Of a DNA stretch of 43,494 nucleotides, positions 30,950-39,040 are shown in pieces. Position 1 is the stretch's first letter, and each line of letters opens with the position of its first letter. Below the pieces are notes generated by a model, which was given only the letters and a program-made list of their open reading frames with translations, made no database searches and had not been told where the DNA came from. The DNA is from Spirochaetales bacterium Spiro_12 (lineage in GTDB: Bacteria > Spirochaetota > Spirochaetia > Treponematales > Rectinemataceae): the NCBI GenBank assembly GCA_001603165.1, contig LVBN01000009.1, positions 1-43,494 on the forward strand, given 5' to 3'. The position numbers were made by a program, and so were the translations under genes.

Positions 30950-32442
30950 TAGGAGAGGAGTATCGCCCCGGACTTTTCGTCCTTCTCTTCCTTTGTTCCC
31001 GCGGCTTTGGCTTGGGGCAGCGGAAGAAGGTCTCCGCTGGAAAAAAAGACGCGCAGGGAAGAGTAGCGCAGCAGGGTATAGCCTTTTGGCGAACAGCAGT
31101 AGCGACCCGACAGGCCGTTGGGCAGGGCGAAGCTTTCGGAGAGCACCCTGAGGTTTGCCTTGCCGTCTTTGAGCTTTGCCGTCGCAGCCAGGGGGTCGGG
31201 GATAGCGGAGAGAAGGAAGGAGAACACCAGTTTTTCCTTGCTCAATCCCGCTTCCGCGGATAGGGCTTTCAGCCAGCCCGGGGCCATATCGGCGCCGATG
31301 GTGAAGTGGCACCATGGATACTTTTCCCTGTGCTTGGGCATTACCACCGCTTGGGCGTTCTTAGGTTTGAATCTGGCGCCCCCATCGCTGCCGGGACCTT
31401 CGAGGCTCCTGAATATTCCTGGCATGGGGCAGTCGTTGACGTGGGGACAGGGCGAGAGGGGCGGGGCGCCGAAGGACGACAAGGCGGCTCTCAGGGCGCT
31501 GATAAAGGACCCGGAGCGGGGGTCCCCGGGTTCGACCAGGAGGACTGAGCCGGTATCCTTCAGGTAGCCGAGCAATTGCCTGGCCGTAAGGCTGGCGCGT
31601 ATGCCCAAGGGGACCTTGCTCTTCCAGAAAAATTCGTTGAATACATTGGCCGCCGTCAAAAGATCGGCCTTTTCCGGCAGCGCGATGCCGAACTGATGGC
31701 GCCGCAGGGTTATCGTCCAGGGGGGAAGAGAGCCGCCTAAGCGGAGGCAGAGGCTCTCGAAGAGCGTCAGTCCGACCTTGAGTATCCGCTCGGTTCTGTC
31801 GGTGCAGATGATGCCGAGCTTCTTCGTTCTAAGGTCGGGGCGGGAGAGATAGAGCGCTATAGGAAGGGTGAGGGGGCCTGAGCCCAAATCGACGATGGTG
31901 GCTTCGTCGTCCAGGCGGAGCTTCAGGGTCGGTAAAAACGATGAGAGGCGCAGAAGGTTCCAGGGGAGGAAATAGCGCAGGTAGGCGGAGTAGTACGCCG
32001 GGGCGCTCAGGTATTCCGAGGCTCTGTGCTCGCGCTCCGAGGTGAGATCCTCCCAGAGGGACCGTATATTCCTGCCCAAGCCGAGCCTATGGTTCCGGGA
32101 GAGGGGGACTATCTCGTCGAGAATTCCAGGAAGGATACCCAGGGCGCGAAGGCAGTCCGGCGCTATCGAAAAGCTTTCCAGCGGGGAGGGGCTTTTCTGC
32201 GCGGGCGCCGAAGGGCCGGTGCCCGATGGGGTTGTATTGGAATGACCGCGGCGTGGAGCGCCCGGGTTTGAACGTTGCGGCTTCGATCTTTCGGGTTTTG
32301 TGCGGCCGAACTCCGAAGGTTGTGGCTTCGGCCGGCCTGGCTTAGGCGAGGCCGGAAGCGCCGGTCTTTTCCCCGGTCCTTCGCCCCGGGCTTTCCCGGG
32401 CTTGAAGCTCCGACCTCTGTCTTCGTGCGTATTTTTCGGCAT
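30946..32442 (-). CDS. Rsm22-family ribosomal small-subunit methyltransferase-like protein with disordered N-terminus
   Basis: A 498-residue class I SAM methyltransferase-fold protein. Residues 1-88 are rich in Pro, Lys, Arg and Ser and probably disordered, perhaps binding RNA. The SAM loop reads IVDLGSGPLTL (about 183-193). A four-part metal motif follows: CPHVNDCP (Cys332, Cys338) and then PWCHF (Cys378), the signature of Rsm22/METTL17, which carry an iron-sulfur cluster and act in small-subunit assembly. In bacteria the family is called small ribosomal subunit Rsm22 protein, but its target is not known. The start is ATG 32442, just after the tdh stop, without a clear ribosome site, so it is probably coupled to tdh. 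Confidence 0.82.
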   Translation of the reverse strand: MPKNTHEDRGRSFKPGKARGEGPGKRPALPASPKPGRPKPQPSEFGRTKPERSKPQRSNPGAPRRGHSNTTPSGTGPSAPAQKSPSPLESFSIAPDCLRALGILPGILDEIVPLSRNHRLGLGRNIRSLWEDLTSEREHRASEYLSAPAYYSAYLRYFLPWNLLRLSSFLPTLKLRLDDEATIVDLGSGPLTLPIALYLSRPDLRTKKLGIICTDRTERILKVGLTLFESLCLRLGGSLPPWTITLRRHQFGIALPEKADLLTAANVFNEFFWKSKVPLGIRASLTARQLLGYLKDTGSVLLVEPGDPRSGSFISALRAALSSFGAPPLSPCPHVNDCPMPGIFRSLEGPGSDGGARFKPKNAQAVVMPKHREKYPWCHFTIGADMAPGWLKALSAEAGLSKEKLVFSFLLSAIPDPLAATAKLKDGKANLRVLSESFALPNGLSGRYCCSPKGYTLLRYSSLRVFFSSGDLLPLPQAKAAGTKEEKDEKSGAILLSY

Positions 32443-32444
32443 CG

Positions 32445-33470
32445 TCAATTGAAACTCAGGACAACTTTGCCCGATTCGCCCGACAGCATGGCCTGAAATC
32501 CTTTTTCAAAGTCCTCGAAGCCGAATCGGTGGGTGATGACCGGGCTGATATCCAGTCCGGAAAGGAGCATCGCCTGCATCTTATACCAGGTTTCGAATAT
32601 TTCCCTGCCGTAAATTCCTTTGAGAAACAAGCCCTTGAAAATCACCCGGCTCCATTCGATGCCGGCATCGTCGGGTAGAAGACCTAAAAGGGCTATCCTG
32701 CCGCCGTTGTACATATTGTCGATCATCTGCTCGAAGGCTTGGGGGTTGCCGGACATTTCGAGCCCTATGTCGAAACCGCCCACCATGCCCAGCTCATGCT
32801 GCACATCCTTGAGAGATTCCTTGGAAACGTTCACCGTCCGGGTGGCTCCCATGCGCAGGGCTAATTCCAGGCGCCAGGGATTAATGTCGGTGATCACCAC
32901 ATTTCGAGCGCCCACGTGCTTGGCGATGGCGGCGGCCATGCAGCCGATGGGGCCGGCTCCGGTTATGAGCACGTCCTCGCCGATCATGTCGAAGGAAAGG
33001 GCCGTGTGGGTGGCGTTGCCGTAGGGGTCGAAAATCGAAGCGATTTCGTCGGGTATGGAGCTATGCAGGTGCCAGGCGTTGGAAGAGGGGATGGAGATAT
33101 ATTCGGCGAAACAACCATCCCTGTTTACGCCGATACCGACCGTATTTGGACAGAGGTGGCGCTTGCCCGCCCTGCAGGCCCTGCAGAGGCCGCAGACGAT
33201 ATGGCCTTCGCCCGAAACCCGTTCCCCAACCTGATACCCCATCACGGATCTTCCCATATCCACTATTTCCCCGACGAATTCGTGGCCGATGATCGTGCCG
33301 GGTTTGATAGTGCGCCGGGCCCAGGGGTCCCATTTCCAAATATGTATGTCGGTGCCGCAAATGGCGGTCTTTTTTACCTTGATGAGCAAATCGTTGTCGC
33401 CGACCTGGGGCATGGGAACTTCTTCCATCCAGAGCCCGGCGTCGGGCTTGCTTTTTACGAGAGCTTTCAC
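32445..33470 (-). CDS. tdh: L-threonine 3-dehydrogenase
   Basis: This 341-residue zinc medium-chain dehydrogenase oxidises L-threonine to 2-amino-3-ketobutyrate with NAD. The catalytic zinc motif is [15 protein letters not shown] and GHEFVGEI. The structural zinc cysteines are in [15 protein letters not shown], the NAD loop is [12 protein letters not shown], and [14 protein letters not shown] is typical of Tdh. GTG 33470 is chosen because AAGGAGGGCGGC lies directly upstream and the product then equals the E. coli Tdh length of 341. An upstream ATG at 33518 would add 16 atypical residues. No kbl (2-amino-3-ketobutyrate lyase) is next to it. Other polyol dehydrogenases are similar, but the WKWDPWA and GNATHTAL stretches favour Tdh. 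Confidence 0.9.
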   Translation of the reverse strand: MKALVKSKPDAGLWMEEVPMPQVGDNDLLIKVKKTAICGTDIHIWKWDPWARRTIKPGTIIGHEFVGEIVDMGRSVMGYQVGERVSGEGHIVCGLCRACRAGKRHLCPNTVGIGVNRDGCFAEYISIPSSNAWHLHSSIPDEIASIFDPYGNATHTALSFDMIGEDVLITGAGPIGCMAAAIAKHVGARNVVITDINPWRLELALRMGATRTVNVSKESLKDVQHELGMVGGFDIGLEMSGNPQAFEQMIDNMYNGGRIALLGLLPDDAGIEWSRVIFKGLFLKGIYGREIFETWYKMQAMLLSGLDISPVITHRFGFEDFEKGFQAMLSGESGKVVLSFN

Positions 33471-33491
33471 GCCGCCCTCCTTATTATGCCG

Positions 33492-33497
33492 AGTATA
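33492..33497 (-). promoter_or_regulatory. -10 box candidate for tdh
   Basis: TATACT on the minus strand lies about 20 bases before the GTG start, with a normal ribosome site between. The -35 is weak. Confidence 0.3.
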
Positions 33498-33547
33498 TCC
33501 TAAAAACTGTTTTTCCACGAGTATTCGCGGATCCGCCCCGATTCGAT

Positions 33548-34450
33548 CTAGAGCAAAAAGAATAAAGCGGCGCCGCCGACCGCAACCGCCGCCCCGATGA
33601 ACTCGGAAGCCGTAACCTTTTGTTTTAAGATGAAAATGGTGGGGGGAATGATGAGCACGGGGGTAAGGGCCATAAGGGTCGAGGCGGTGCCTGCCTGGGT
33701 GTAGCGAACGGCGAGCAGGGAAAAGGAAACGCCGAGAAAGGGGCCGAATACGGCGCCGGCCGCGATGTTCCTGAAGGCGAGCCGCTCCTTCGGAGTCTGT
33801 ACGAATACCGCGCGATGTTGCCCGAGGATCAGCGTCTGGGCGGCAAGCCCGACGATGGCCGCCACGATGCGGATCTGGCTACCCGAGATTACATCGTAGT
33901 TTTTCACCCCTATCTTGGAAAATATCAACCCGGCGGCCTGGAAGAGCGATGCGAGCAGGGAGTAGACATAGCCCTTCGTCGATTCCTGCCTCTTCCCCTG
34001 TTCCGGAACGGTGGTTCTCCGCCTGGAGGAAACGACTATCAGAATGCCGGTAACGACGACCAGCATTCCCAATAACCGGGAGGGTAGCATTCGCTCTCCG
34101 AGAAAGATCAAGGCGAATGTGGCTGTGAATAGGGGAGTGAGGGCCTGGAATACCACCGCTACGCGGGAACCCACGAGAATGTAAGCGTTGAAGAGAAAGA
34201 AATCGGAGATGACAAAGCCGATGAGGCCGGAGACCAAAAGATAAAACCAGGTTCCCAGCGGCGCGTCCAGCGGGAAGGGCATGCCTCGGGTGATGAGCCC
34301 TGCCAGCGATAAAAGGAAGAAGGCGAAAATGACTTTCCAGAAATTGACCGCGAGGGCGCCCACTTTTCTCGATGCGCTTTCGAAAAAGATGGGCGAAATC
34401 GACCAGCATAGGGCGGTGGCGAACGCGGCGAGGGCGCCCAGTTTTTCCAT
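33548..34450 (-). CDS. DMT superfamily (EamA) transporter
   Basis: A 300-residue inner-membrane protein with ten hydrophobic segments in two EamA repeats. The first begins at [17 protein letters not shown] and the second near [20 protein letters not shown]. Motifs near the ends of the repeats include [22 protein letters not shown] and a terminal [26 protein letters not shown]. Members export amino acids, nucleosides or drugs; the substrate here is unknown. The start is at 34450. A palindromic GGAGTATACTCC only 7 bases upstream holds the -10, so the message may be leaderless. The gene is leftward with tdh but has its own promoter. Confidence 0.87.
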   Translation of the reverse strand: MEKLGALAAFATALCWSISPIFFESASRKVGALAVNFWKVIFAFFLLSLAGLITRGMPFPLDAPLGTWFYLLVSGLIGFVISDFFLFNAYILVGSRVAVVFQALTPLFTATFALIFLGERMLPSRLLGMLVVVTGILIVVSSRRRTTVPEQGKRQESTKGYVYSLLASLFQAAGLIFSKIGVKNYDVISGSQIRIVAAIVGLAAQTLILGQHRAVFVQTPKERLAFRNIAAGAVFGPFLGVSFSLLAVRYTQAGTASTLMALTPVLIIPPTIFILKQKVTASEFIGAAVAVGGAALFFLL

Positions 34451-34456
34451 AGGAGC

Positions 34457-34468
34457 GGAGTATACTCC
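34457..34468 (-). promoter_or_regulatory. 12-bp palindrome carrying the -10 of the DMT permease gene
   Basis: GGAGTATACTCC is a perfect palindrome, and TATACT (34459-34464) lies 8 bases before the ATG. It is a possible repressor site. The -35 TGGAAC is weak. Confidence 0.35.
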
Positions 34469-34535
34469 CGGGCTGGGTTTTGTTCCAGTGAGCCGGCGTC
34501 ACGACGAAGCCCTCCCATGGCAAAGGCGAAAAAAT

Positions 34536-34564
34536 TTGACTTTGTTTCCGGATAACTATACAGT
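34536..34564 (+). promoter_or_regulatory. sigma70 promoter of the cytidylate kinase-like/rlmB unit
   Basis: TTGACT (34536-34541) and TACAGT (34559-34564) are 17 bases apart, with the ribosome site GGAGGG about 10 bases further on. Confidence 0.65.
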
Positions 34565-34586
34565 AGAAAATAGATAGGAGGGACAA

Positions 34587-35408
34587 ATGGCAATAATCAC
34601 TATAGCGCGCGAGTTGGCATCCCTCGGTGAAGAGACTGCCCTGGAGCTGACGAAAATCTCCGGGTACAGCCTGATCGATAAAGACTATCTGGAGGAGAAG
34701 CTCAACTCCATCGGCATAAGCGCCGAGAAACGGGAAAAATATGACGAGAAGAATCCTGGTTTTTGGGCATCGTTGTCGCAGCAACGGGATAATTACCTCC
34801 ATTATTTGAAGACAGCGATTCTCGACGCGGCCCAGGAGAACAATTGCGTGATCATGGGAAGGGGGGCTTACGCGATCCTGAGGGGGGTGCCCCACGCCGT
34901 ATCGGTCAAAATCACGGCGCCCATAGCGGTGCGGGTGGAGAGGGCGCGGAAGCTCTATAATTGCGACAACAAGAGGGCGTTGCAGATCCTCGAGGAGAGC
35001 GATCACGATCGGGGCGGTTTTCATAAGTATTTCTTTTCGACCAACTGGGTGGACGCCAGGGAATACGATCTCACCATCAACACGGGAAGTACGGATCCGA
35101 TCCACGCCGCGGTGGCCATCGATTCCCTGCGAAAGGCCTATATCGACAAGGAAAAGGAAGAAGCGGGGGTGCAAAAAATCGCCGATCTTGTGCTCGCCCA
35201 GAATGTGGTGACCGAGATCATCTATGCGCGGAAAATCCCGGTGCATTTTCTGGAAGCCACGGTCGAACGGGGATCGGTGGTATTGCACGGAGTGGCGAAT
35301 GCCCAGTCCTCCATCGATTCGGCCCTCAACGCCGCCCATGAGGTATCCGGTGTCAAACACGTGGAGAGCGCGATTCAGCTGGTCCAAGAATTCACAGTGA
35401 TGCCCTGA
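34587..35408 (+). CDS. cytidylate kinase-like protein fused to a BON domain
   Basis: This is a 273-residue protein. Residues 1-190 resemble the cytidylate-kinase-like (AAA-type) family: ITIARELASLGEETALELTK in place of the usual ISRQFGSGG..IA loop, GYSLIDKDYLEEKL, NNCVIMGRGAYAIL and VRVERARKLYNCD. The P-loop lacks the normal glycine pair and has no lysine, so kinase activity is doubtful. Residues about 208-268 form a BON domain (PVHFLEATVERGSVVLHGVA... VSGVKHVESAIQLV), usually a phospholipid- or ligand-binding module. The pairing suggests a regulatory nucleotide-binding protein. GGAGGG precedes the ATG, and a consensus promoter is upstream. It shares a transcript with rlmB, 4 bases downstream. 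No signal peptide is visible. Confidence 0.8.
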   Translation: MAIITIARELASLGEETALELTKISGYSLIDKDYLEEKLNSIGISAEKREKYDEKNPGFWASLSQQRDNYLHYLKTAILDAAQENNCVIMGRGAYAILRGVPHAVSVKITAPIAVRVERARKLYNCDNKRALQILEESDHDRGGFHKYFFSTNWVDAREYDLTINTGSTDPIHAAVAIDSLRKAYIDKEKEEAGVQKIADLVLAQNVVTEIIYARKIPVHFLEATVERGSVVLHGVANAQSSIDSALNAAHEVSGVKHVESAIQLVQEFTVMP

Positions 35409-35412
35409 TCCG

Positions 35413-36147
35413 ATGAGCTACATCTCAGGTCTGCATGGAATCCTCGAACAGCTGCGTAAGGGCGCCGACGGCTGTAGCCTTCTGGTGGCCGAAGGCCCTG
35501 ATGCGAAACGCAAGGGACCGAGGGTTCGGGATATCCTCGAGTTTGCGGCTAAAAATAAACTGCCTTTGCAAACACTGGGCCAGGAATCGCTGGACGCCAT
35601 AGATCCGGAGAATAAGGGCATCATTTTACGATGCGCCGACAGGGGGACAGGTCAGAAGGCGAGCCTGGACCAACTGCTGGCCGAGGCGCCGGAATCCTGC
35701 CTGGTACTGATACTGGACCATATCGAAGATCCCCAGAACCTGGGAGCCATCCTGCGTTCCGCCGACGCCTTCGGTGCCTTTTTCGTCGTGGTTCCCACCA
35801 GGCGGGCCTCGCCCATGAGCGACGCCGTGGCCAGGGCCAGCGCCGGCGCCTCGGCCTGGGTGCCGCTGGTCATGGTGCAGAATCTCGCCGACGCCCTGGC
35901 TAGAATCAAGAAAGCCGGTTTCTGGACCTACGGAGCCGAGATGGGGGGCGCGGCGGTGGAAAACTGCGACTTCGCCGAACGATCCTGTCTTGTTTTAGGT
36001 AACGAGGGGGAGGGCTTATCCCGCCTGCTTTCGGAAAGGGTGGACAGTCTGGTTTCCATACCCATGCGAGGTCATGTGGACTCGCTCAATGTATCCGTGG
36101 CAGCCGCGATTCTCATGCACGAGTATCGGCGCTCCCGCCGGGAATGA
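35413..36147 (+). CDS. rlmB: 23S rRNA 2'-O-methyltransferase of the RlmB/TrmH (SPOUT) family
   Basis: A 244-residue SPOUT methyltransferase. The N-terminal substrate-binding domain begins YISGLHGILEQL. The catalytic domain has the three TrmH motifs: LILDHIEDPQNLGAILRSA (motif 1), LVLGNEGEGL (motif 2) and SIPMRGHVDSLNVSVAAAIL (motif 3), forming the trefoil knot. RlmB methylates G2251 of 23S rRNA; other TrmH types act on tRNA, but the length and N-terminal domain favour RlmB. It follows the kinase-like gene by 4 bases and ends at a strong bidirectional terminator. Confidence 0.9.
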   Translation: MSYISGLHGILEQLRKGADGCSLLVAEGPDAKRKGPRVRDILEFAAKNKLPLQTLGQESLDAIDPENKGIILRCADRGTGQKASLDQLLAEAPESCLVLILDHIEDPQNLGAILRSADAFGAFFVVVPTRRASPMSDAVARASAGASAWVPLVMVQNLADALARIKKAGFWTYGAEMGGAAVENCDFAERSCLVLGNEGEGLSRLLSERVDSLVSIPMRGHVDSLNVSVAAAILMHEYRRSRRE

Positions 36148-36178
36148 AAAGGCGCCGAGCCAGGACTCGGCGCCTTTT
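36147..36178. terminator. bidirectional rho-independent terminator between rlmB and pyrBI
   Basis: AAAAGGCGCCGAG (36147-36159) pairs perfectly with CTCGGCGCCTTTT (36166-36178) around a 6-base loop. The A- and T-runs on either side serve both convergent transcripts. Confidence 0.88.
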
Positions 36179-36197
36179 CATTGCGTGATCCTTCCTC

Positions 36198-37778
36198 TTA
36201 AATATCCCAGATCTCCCTGAACGTGTGCTCCTTTTCGCAGTAGCGGCACACGAAGGTGGAACCGGACTTGCGCAGGAATTCGGTGGGGACTCCCTCGTTG
36301 TGCCTGGGATTGGATATGCAGTTTTCATTCTTGCAGGATATCTCGTCAAAGCCGTAGATCCTGGGGGGCATCGAAAGCCTGAATTTTTTGGCCACCTTCG
36401 AACCTCGTATGAGATTGAGGGTGCAGCCGGGGGCTATGGCCGCCAGCTTCTTCAGATCCTTTTCACCGAAACTGGTTATATCGGGCAGGGATATGATTCC
36501 CTTGTACACTTCAGGCCCCTTGAAAGAATGATAGACCCCCTGGCTGGAGCGTACGTTGAGCTTGAGAATCTTCCGCACCGCTTCGATATTGCTCCAGATA
36601 TCCTCCACCGTCTGGCCCGAGGCGATGTGATCTATGACGATACCCTCCTCCACGGGTTTGATGCCGACCTTGTATTCCGGCTTTCGGTGTTCCAGCACCG
36701 CGGCTTCGAGGATGAAATCTTCGACGATCTCGGGCTCCATGGCGAAGGCGCCCTCGAAGTCCTGGCCGAGGAGGCCCGAAACCATGCCGATTTCCACGAT
36801 CCTGGTCCAGTAACCGTTAGCGGACTGGGCGTCCCATCCGTTGAGCGGCAGATCGTCCAGGAAGGAGGGGATTGTGGGATGCATCCGGTCCCTGGGAAGA
36901 GGATGGTAGAAGCGAGTGCCCTCGGGAAGGAGTCCCAGCATATCCTTTCTGAAGGTTACGCTGCGCCTCAGACTGGGCGCCCGTTCGAGGACCGACTCGC
37001 CCATCCGTTCGAGTTGGAGGCGGGTGAAATACCAGATCGGGGCCACCTTGCCGGAGGCCAAGTATTCGTCCAGGGACTGGAATTGTCGCACCGAAAAGCC
37101 GTTGTTCTTCATTTTTTCCACATAATAGGGAGGCATGGATAAGAGTTCGGGCGCTATGAGATCGACCTCGACGTTCTTGAATATTCGCAACCCATCGGCC
37201 TTGGAGTGAATGGTGCGGCCGTGGTAGAGGTCCCCGGTCAGCGCCAGGTGAATATGGTCTTCCTTCCATTGCGTGTGCTCGAGAAAGGAAAACTCGTCCA
37301 GTAATTCCTGGGTTGGGTGCTCGTGCTTTCCGTCGCCCCCGTTGATGAAGCCGGGTCGGGGTTTTCCCGAAAGCTCGGCGTAGCGGGCCAGGGCTTGCTC
37401 AAGCCAGCGGCAGGTCCCTTCCAGCTTGGTGCGCATTACGAAACAGGAATCGGCGGAATAGCCGTAGAGCATTTTTATCGCGTCCGTGATGGATTCGTTT
37501 TTATTGAAGGAGCTGGAAGCGGCGTCGAAGACGTTCGTCCTGGCGCCCAGGAATTTCGCGGCGTTGCGAAAGGATTCCCTGGTCCTCGTAGAGTCTTCCA
37601 TGAAAATGAGATAAACCTGATAATCCCGGTCGTTGATCTTGAACGCGCCGCAATCGCCGCCGGCCATGGCGAGGGACTTGAGTTCCCGGGATTTGCGGTA
37701 CAGATACCGCTGTTCGTCCAAGGAAAGGTCGTTGACCACGGAAATCGTTCTTCCCTTGAATGGTCCGCTTCGCTTCAT
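36198..37778 (-). CDS. pyrB: aspartate carbamoyltransferase, fused catalytic and regulatory chains
   Basis: A 526-residue single protein that joins PyrB and PyrI. The PyrB part (about 1-345) has the carbamoyl-phosphate motif STRTR (63-67), GDGKHEHPTQELLDEF and HPLPRD. The PyrI part (about 370-526) has VIDHIASGQTVEDIW, the nucleotide-binding domain and four zinc cysteines (CKNENC and CRYC, Cys482, 487, 511, 514). It carries out the first committed step of pyrimidine synthesis in the cytosol; the fused regulatory domain probably responds to nucleotides. AGGAGG precedes ATG 37778. It lies one base after the preceding rlmD-like gene, suggesting one transcript. The fusion is known in Treponema and Thermotoga and supports the taxonomic guess. 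Confidence 0.95.
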   Translation of the reverse strand: MKRSGPFKGRTISVVNDLSLDEQRYLYRKSRELKSLAMAGGDCGAFKINDRDYQVYLIFMEDSTRTRESFRNAAKFLGARTNVFDAASSSFNKNESITDAIKMLYGYSADSCFVMRTKLEGTCRWLEQALARYAELSGKPRPGFINGGDGKHEHPTQELLDEFSFLEHTQWKEDHIHLALTGDLYHGRTIHSKADGLRIFKNVEVDLIAPELLSMPPYYVEKMKNNGFSVRQFQSLDEYLASGKVAPIWYFTRLQLERMGESVLERAPSLRRSVTFRKDMLGLLPEGTRFYHPLPRDRMHPTIPSFLDDLPLNGWDAQSANGYWTRIVEIGMVSGLLGQDFEGAFAMEPEIVEDFILEAAVLEHRKPEYKVGIKPVEEGIVIDHIASGQTVEDIWSNIEAVRKILKLNVRSSQGVYHSFKGPEVYKGIISLPDITSFGEKDLKKLAAIAPGCTLNLIRGSKVAKKFRLSMPPRIYGFDEISCKNENCISNPRHNEGVPTEFLRKSGSTFVCRYCEKEHTFREIWDI

Positions 37779-37779
37779 T

Positions 37780-38967
37780 CTAGCCTCCTGTTTTAGGGGC
37801 TTTGGGCGGCGACAGGCGCGCCAAAGCCTCGATATGTCCTGTTTGCGGATAGAAATCGAATACAGTCAGAGAATCGATTTTCCAACCGGAGGAACAGAGA
37901 TCGCCCAGATCCCTGGCCATGGTGGCATGGTTGCAGGAAATATAGCTCATGCCGCCGACAGCGGCGTTTTTCAGCCATGTTCTGGTTGACGGAGAAAGGC
38001 CGCTTCGGGGCGGATCAGCGACGATCCAGTCTATAGGCGCCGCCGCGCCACGGCGGGATCGGGCCGATTCGGCCCGGATCCACTCCTCCACCTCGGTGGG
38101 AACGAACCGGGCCTTGCGGGCGTTTACGTTTTCCCTGGCGGCTTCCAGGGACAGCGTGTCGCTTTCGACCAAGGTGACTTCGTCAAAGGATTCGGCGAGC
38201 CCGGCGGCAAAAAGGCCGGCCCCGGCGTAGAGATCCAGCGCCCGGGTACCGGAAATTCCCGATAAGGCTTCGCGCAGCAGAAGCTCGGTCATCGTAAGAT
38301 TGCTCTGAAAAAAATGGCTCAAGGGGAAGCGGTAGGAGCGGCCGCCCACGAGAGCCTGAGCTTTCGCATCGAGCCCCTCGATCTTAAGGGGCCCGGACTG
38401 GGCAAAGAGCACAAACCGTTCTTTCGGTCCTATTCGGGCTTGAAGCTCTTTCGAGGGTTTGCCCTTTCTGTTCTGGGTTTTTAGCCAGTCCGAAATGGGC
38501 TTGGCGGCGATCGGGCACCCCGGAGCCCGTATGGCATTGCCCGAGCTGCGTTTCATATAACCGAAGCCCTGGTCCACGGTTACGTGAAGTTCCACCCTAT
38601 TCCGATAGGCATAGGGAGCCGATGCCCGAAGGCTGAACTCTTGTTCCGGAAGTTTGGCTATTCTGCTGAGGGATTCCGCGAAAATTTGTCCCTTCAATTC
38701 CAGCTGCCGGGAGTATTCGATGTGTTGAAGATCGCAGCCTCCGCAATCGCCAAAAAGCGGGCAGGGGGCTGCGACCCGATATGGGGAAGCCGAAAGGTTT
38801 TCCAGGATTTCCGCCCGAAGAAAATCCGCAGTCTCTTCGGTAATATGGCAGAGAAGCCGCTCGCCGGGGATGCTGAAAGGGATAAAGACGACCTGACCAT
38901 CGGAAAACGCGATGCCGTCCCCGCCCGAGGCGAGCTTTTCGACGTTCAGGATTCTCCGATCGGCCAT
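37780..38967 (-). CDS. TrmA/RlmD-type class I SAM-dependent RNA (uracil-5) methyltransferase
   Basis: A 395-residue RNA methyltransferase. The N-terminus (about 1-60) is a TRAM domain. An iron-sulfur cluster motif has CPLFGDCGGC (Cys69, 75, 78), with another Cys in APGCP near residue 150. The SAM domain has ALDLYAGAGLFAAGLA, WIVADPPRSGLS and the catalytic Cys in YISCNHATMARDL. The family makes m5U in 23S rRNA (RlmC/RlmD) or tRNA (TrmA); the site cannot be read, and RlmD-type is the best fit. The ATG at 38967 has no ribosome site, but TACTAT lies 10 bases upstream, so it may be leaderless. pyrBI follows after one base. Confidence 0.87.
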   Translation of the reverse strand: MADRRILNVEKLASGGDGIAFSDGQVVFIPFSIPGERLLCHITEETADFLRAEILENLSASPYRVAAPCPLFGDCGGCDLQHIEYSRQLELKGQIFAESLSRIAKLPEQEFSLRASAPYAYRNRVELHVTVDQGFGYMKRSSGNAIRAPGCPIAAKPISDWLKTQNRKGKPSKELQARIGPKERFVLFAQSGPLKIEGLDAKAQALVGGRSYRFPLSHFFQSNLTMTELLLREALSGISGTRALDLYAGAGLFAAGLAESFDEVTLVESDTLSLEAARENVNARKARFVPTEVEEWIRAESARSRRGAAAPIDWIVADPPRSGLSPSTRTWLKNAAVGGMSYISCNHATMARDLGDLCSSGWKIDSLTVFDFYPQTGHIEALARLSPPKAPKTGG

Positions 38968-38977
38968 GCTGAAAAAG

Positions 38978-39007
38978 ATAGTACGCCGAGAATGGCGAAT
39001 TCTGCAA
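38978..39007 (-). promoter_or_regulatory. putative promoter of the rlmD-like/pyrBI unit
   Basis: On the minus strand TTGCAG (39002-39007) and TACTAT (38978-38983) are 18 bases apart. The ATG starts 10 bases after the -10, without a Shine-Dalgarno sequence between. Confidence 0.35.
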
Positions 39008-39028
39008 GTACAAGAGCGCTATCGGTGA

Positions 39029-39034
39029 TATAGT
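39029..39034 (+). promoter_or_regulatory. -10 candidate of the MBL-ROK unit
   Basis: TATAGT lies 6 bases before the ATG, and no ribosome site is present. No good -35 is seen at 16-18 bases. Confidence 0.25.
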
Positions 39035-39040
39035 AAGCGT

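Noticed and set aside
33879-35387. 502-residue minus-strand open frame across the DMT and kinase-like genes
   Set aside because: It overlaps two real genes with good motifs and an identified promoter, and shows no motif of its own.
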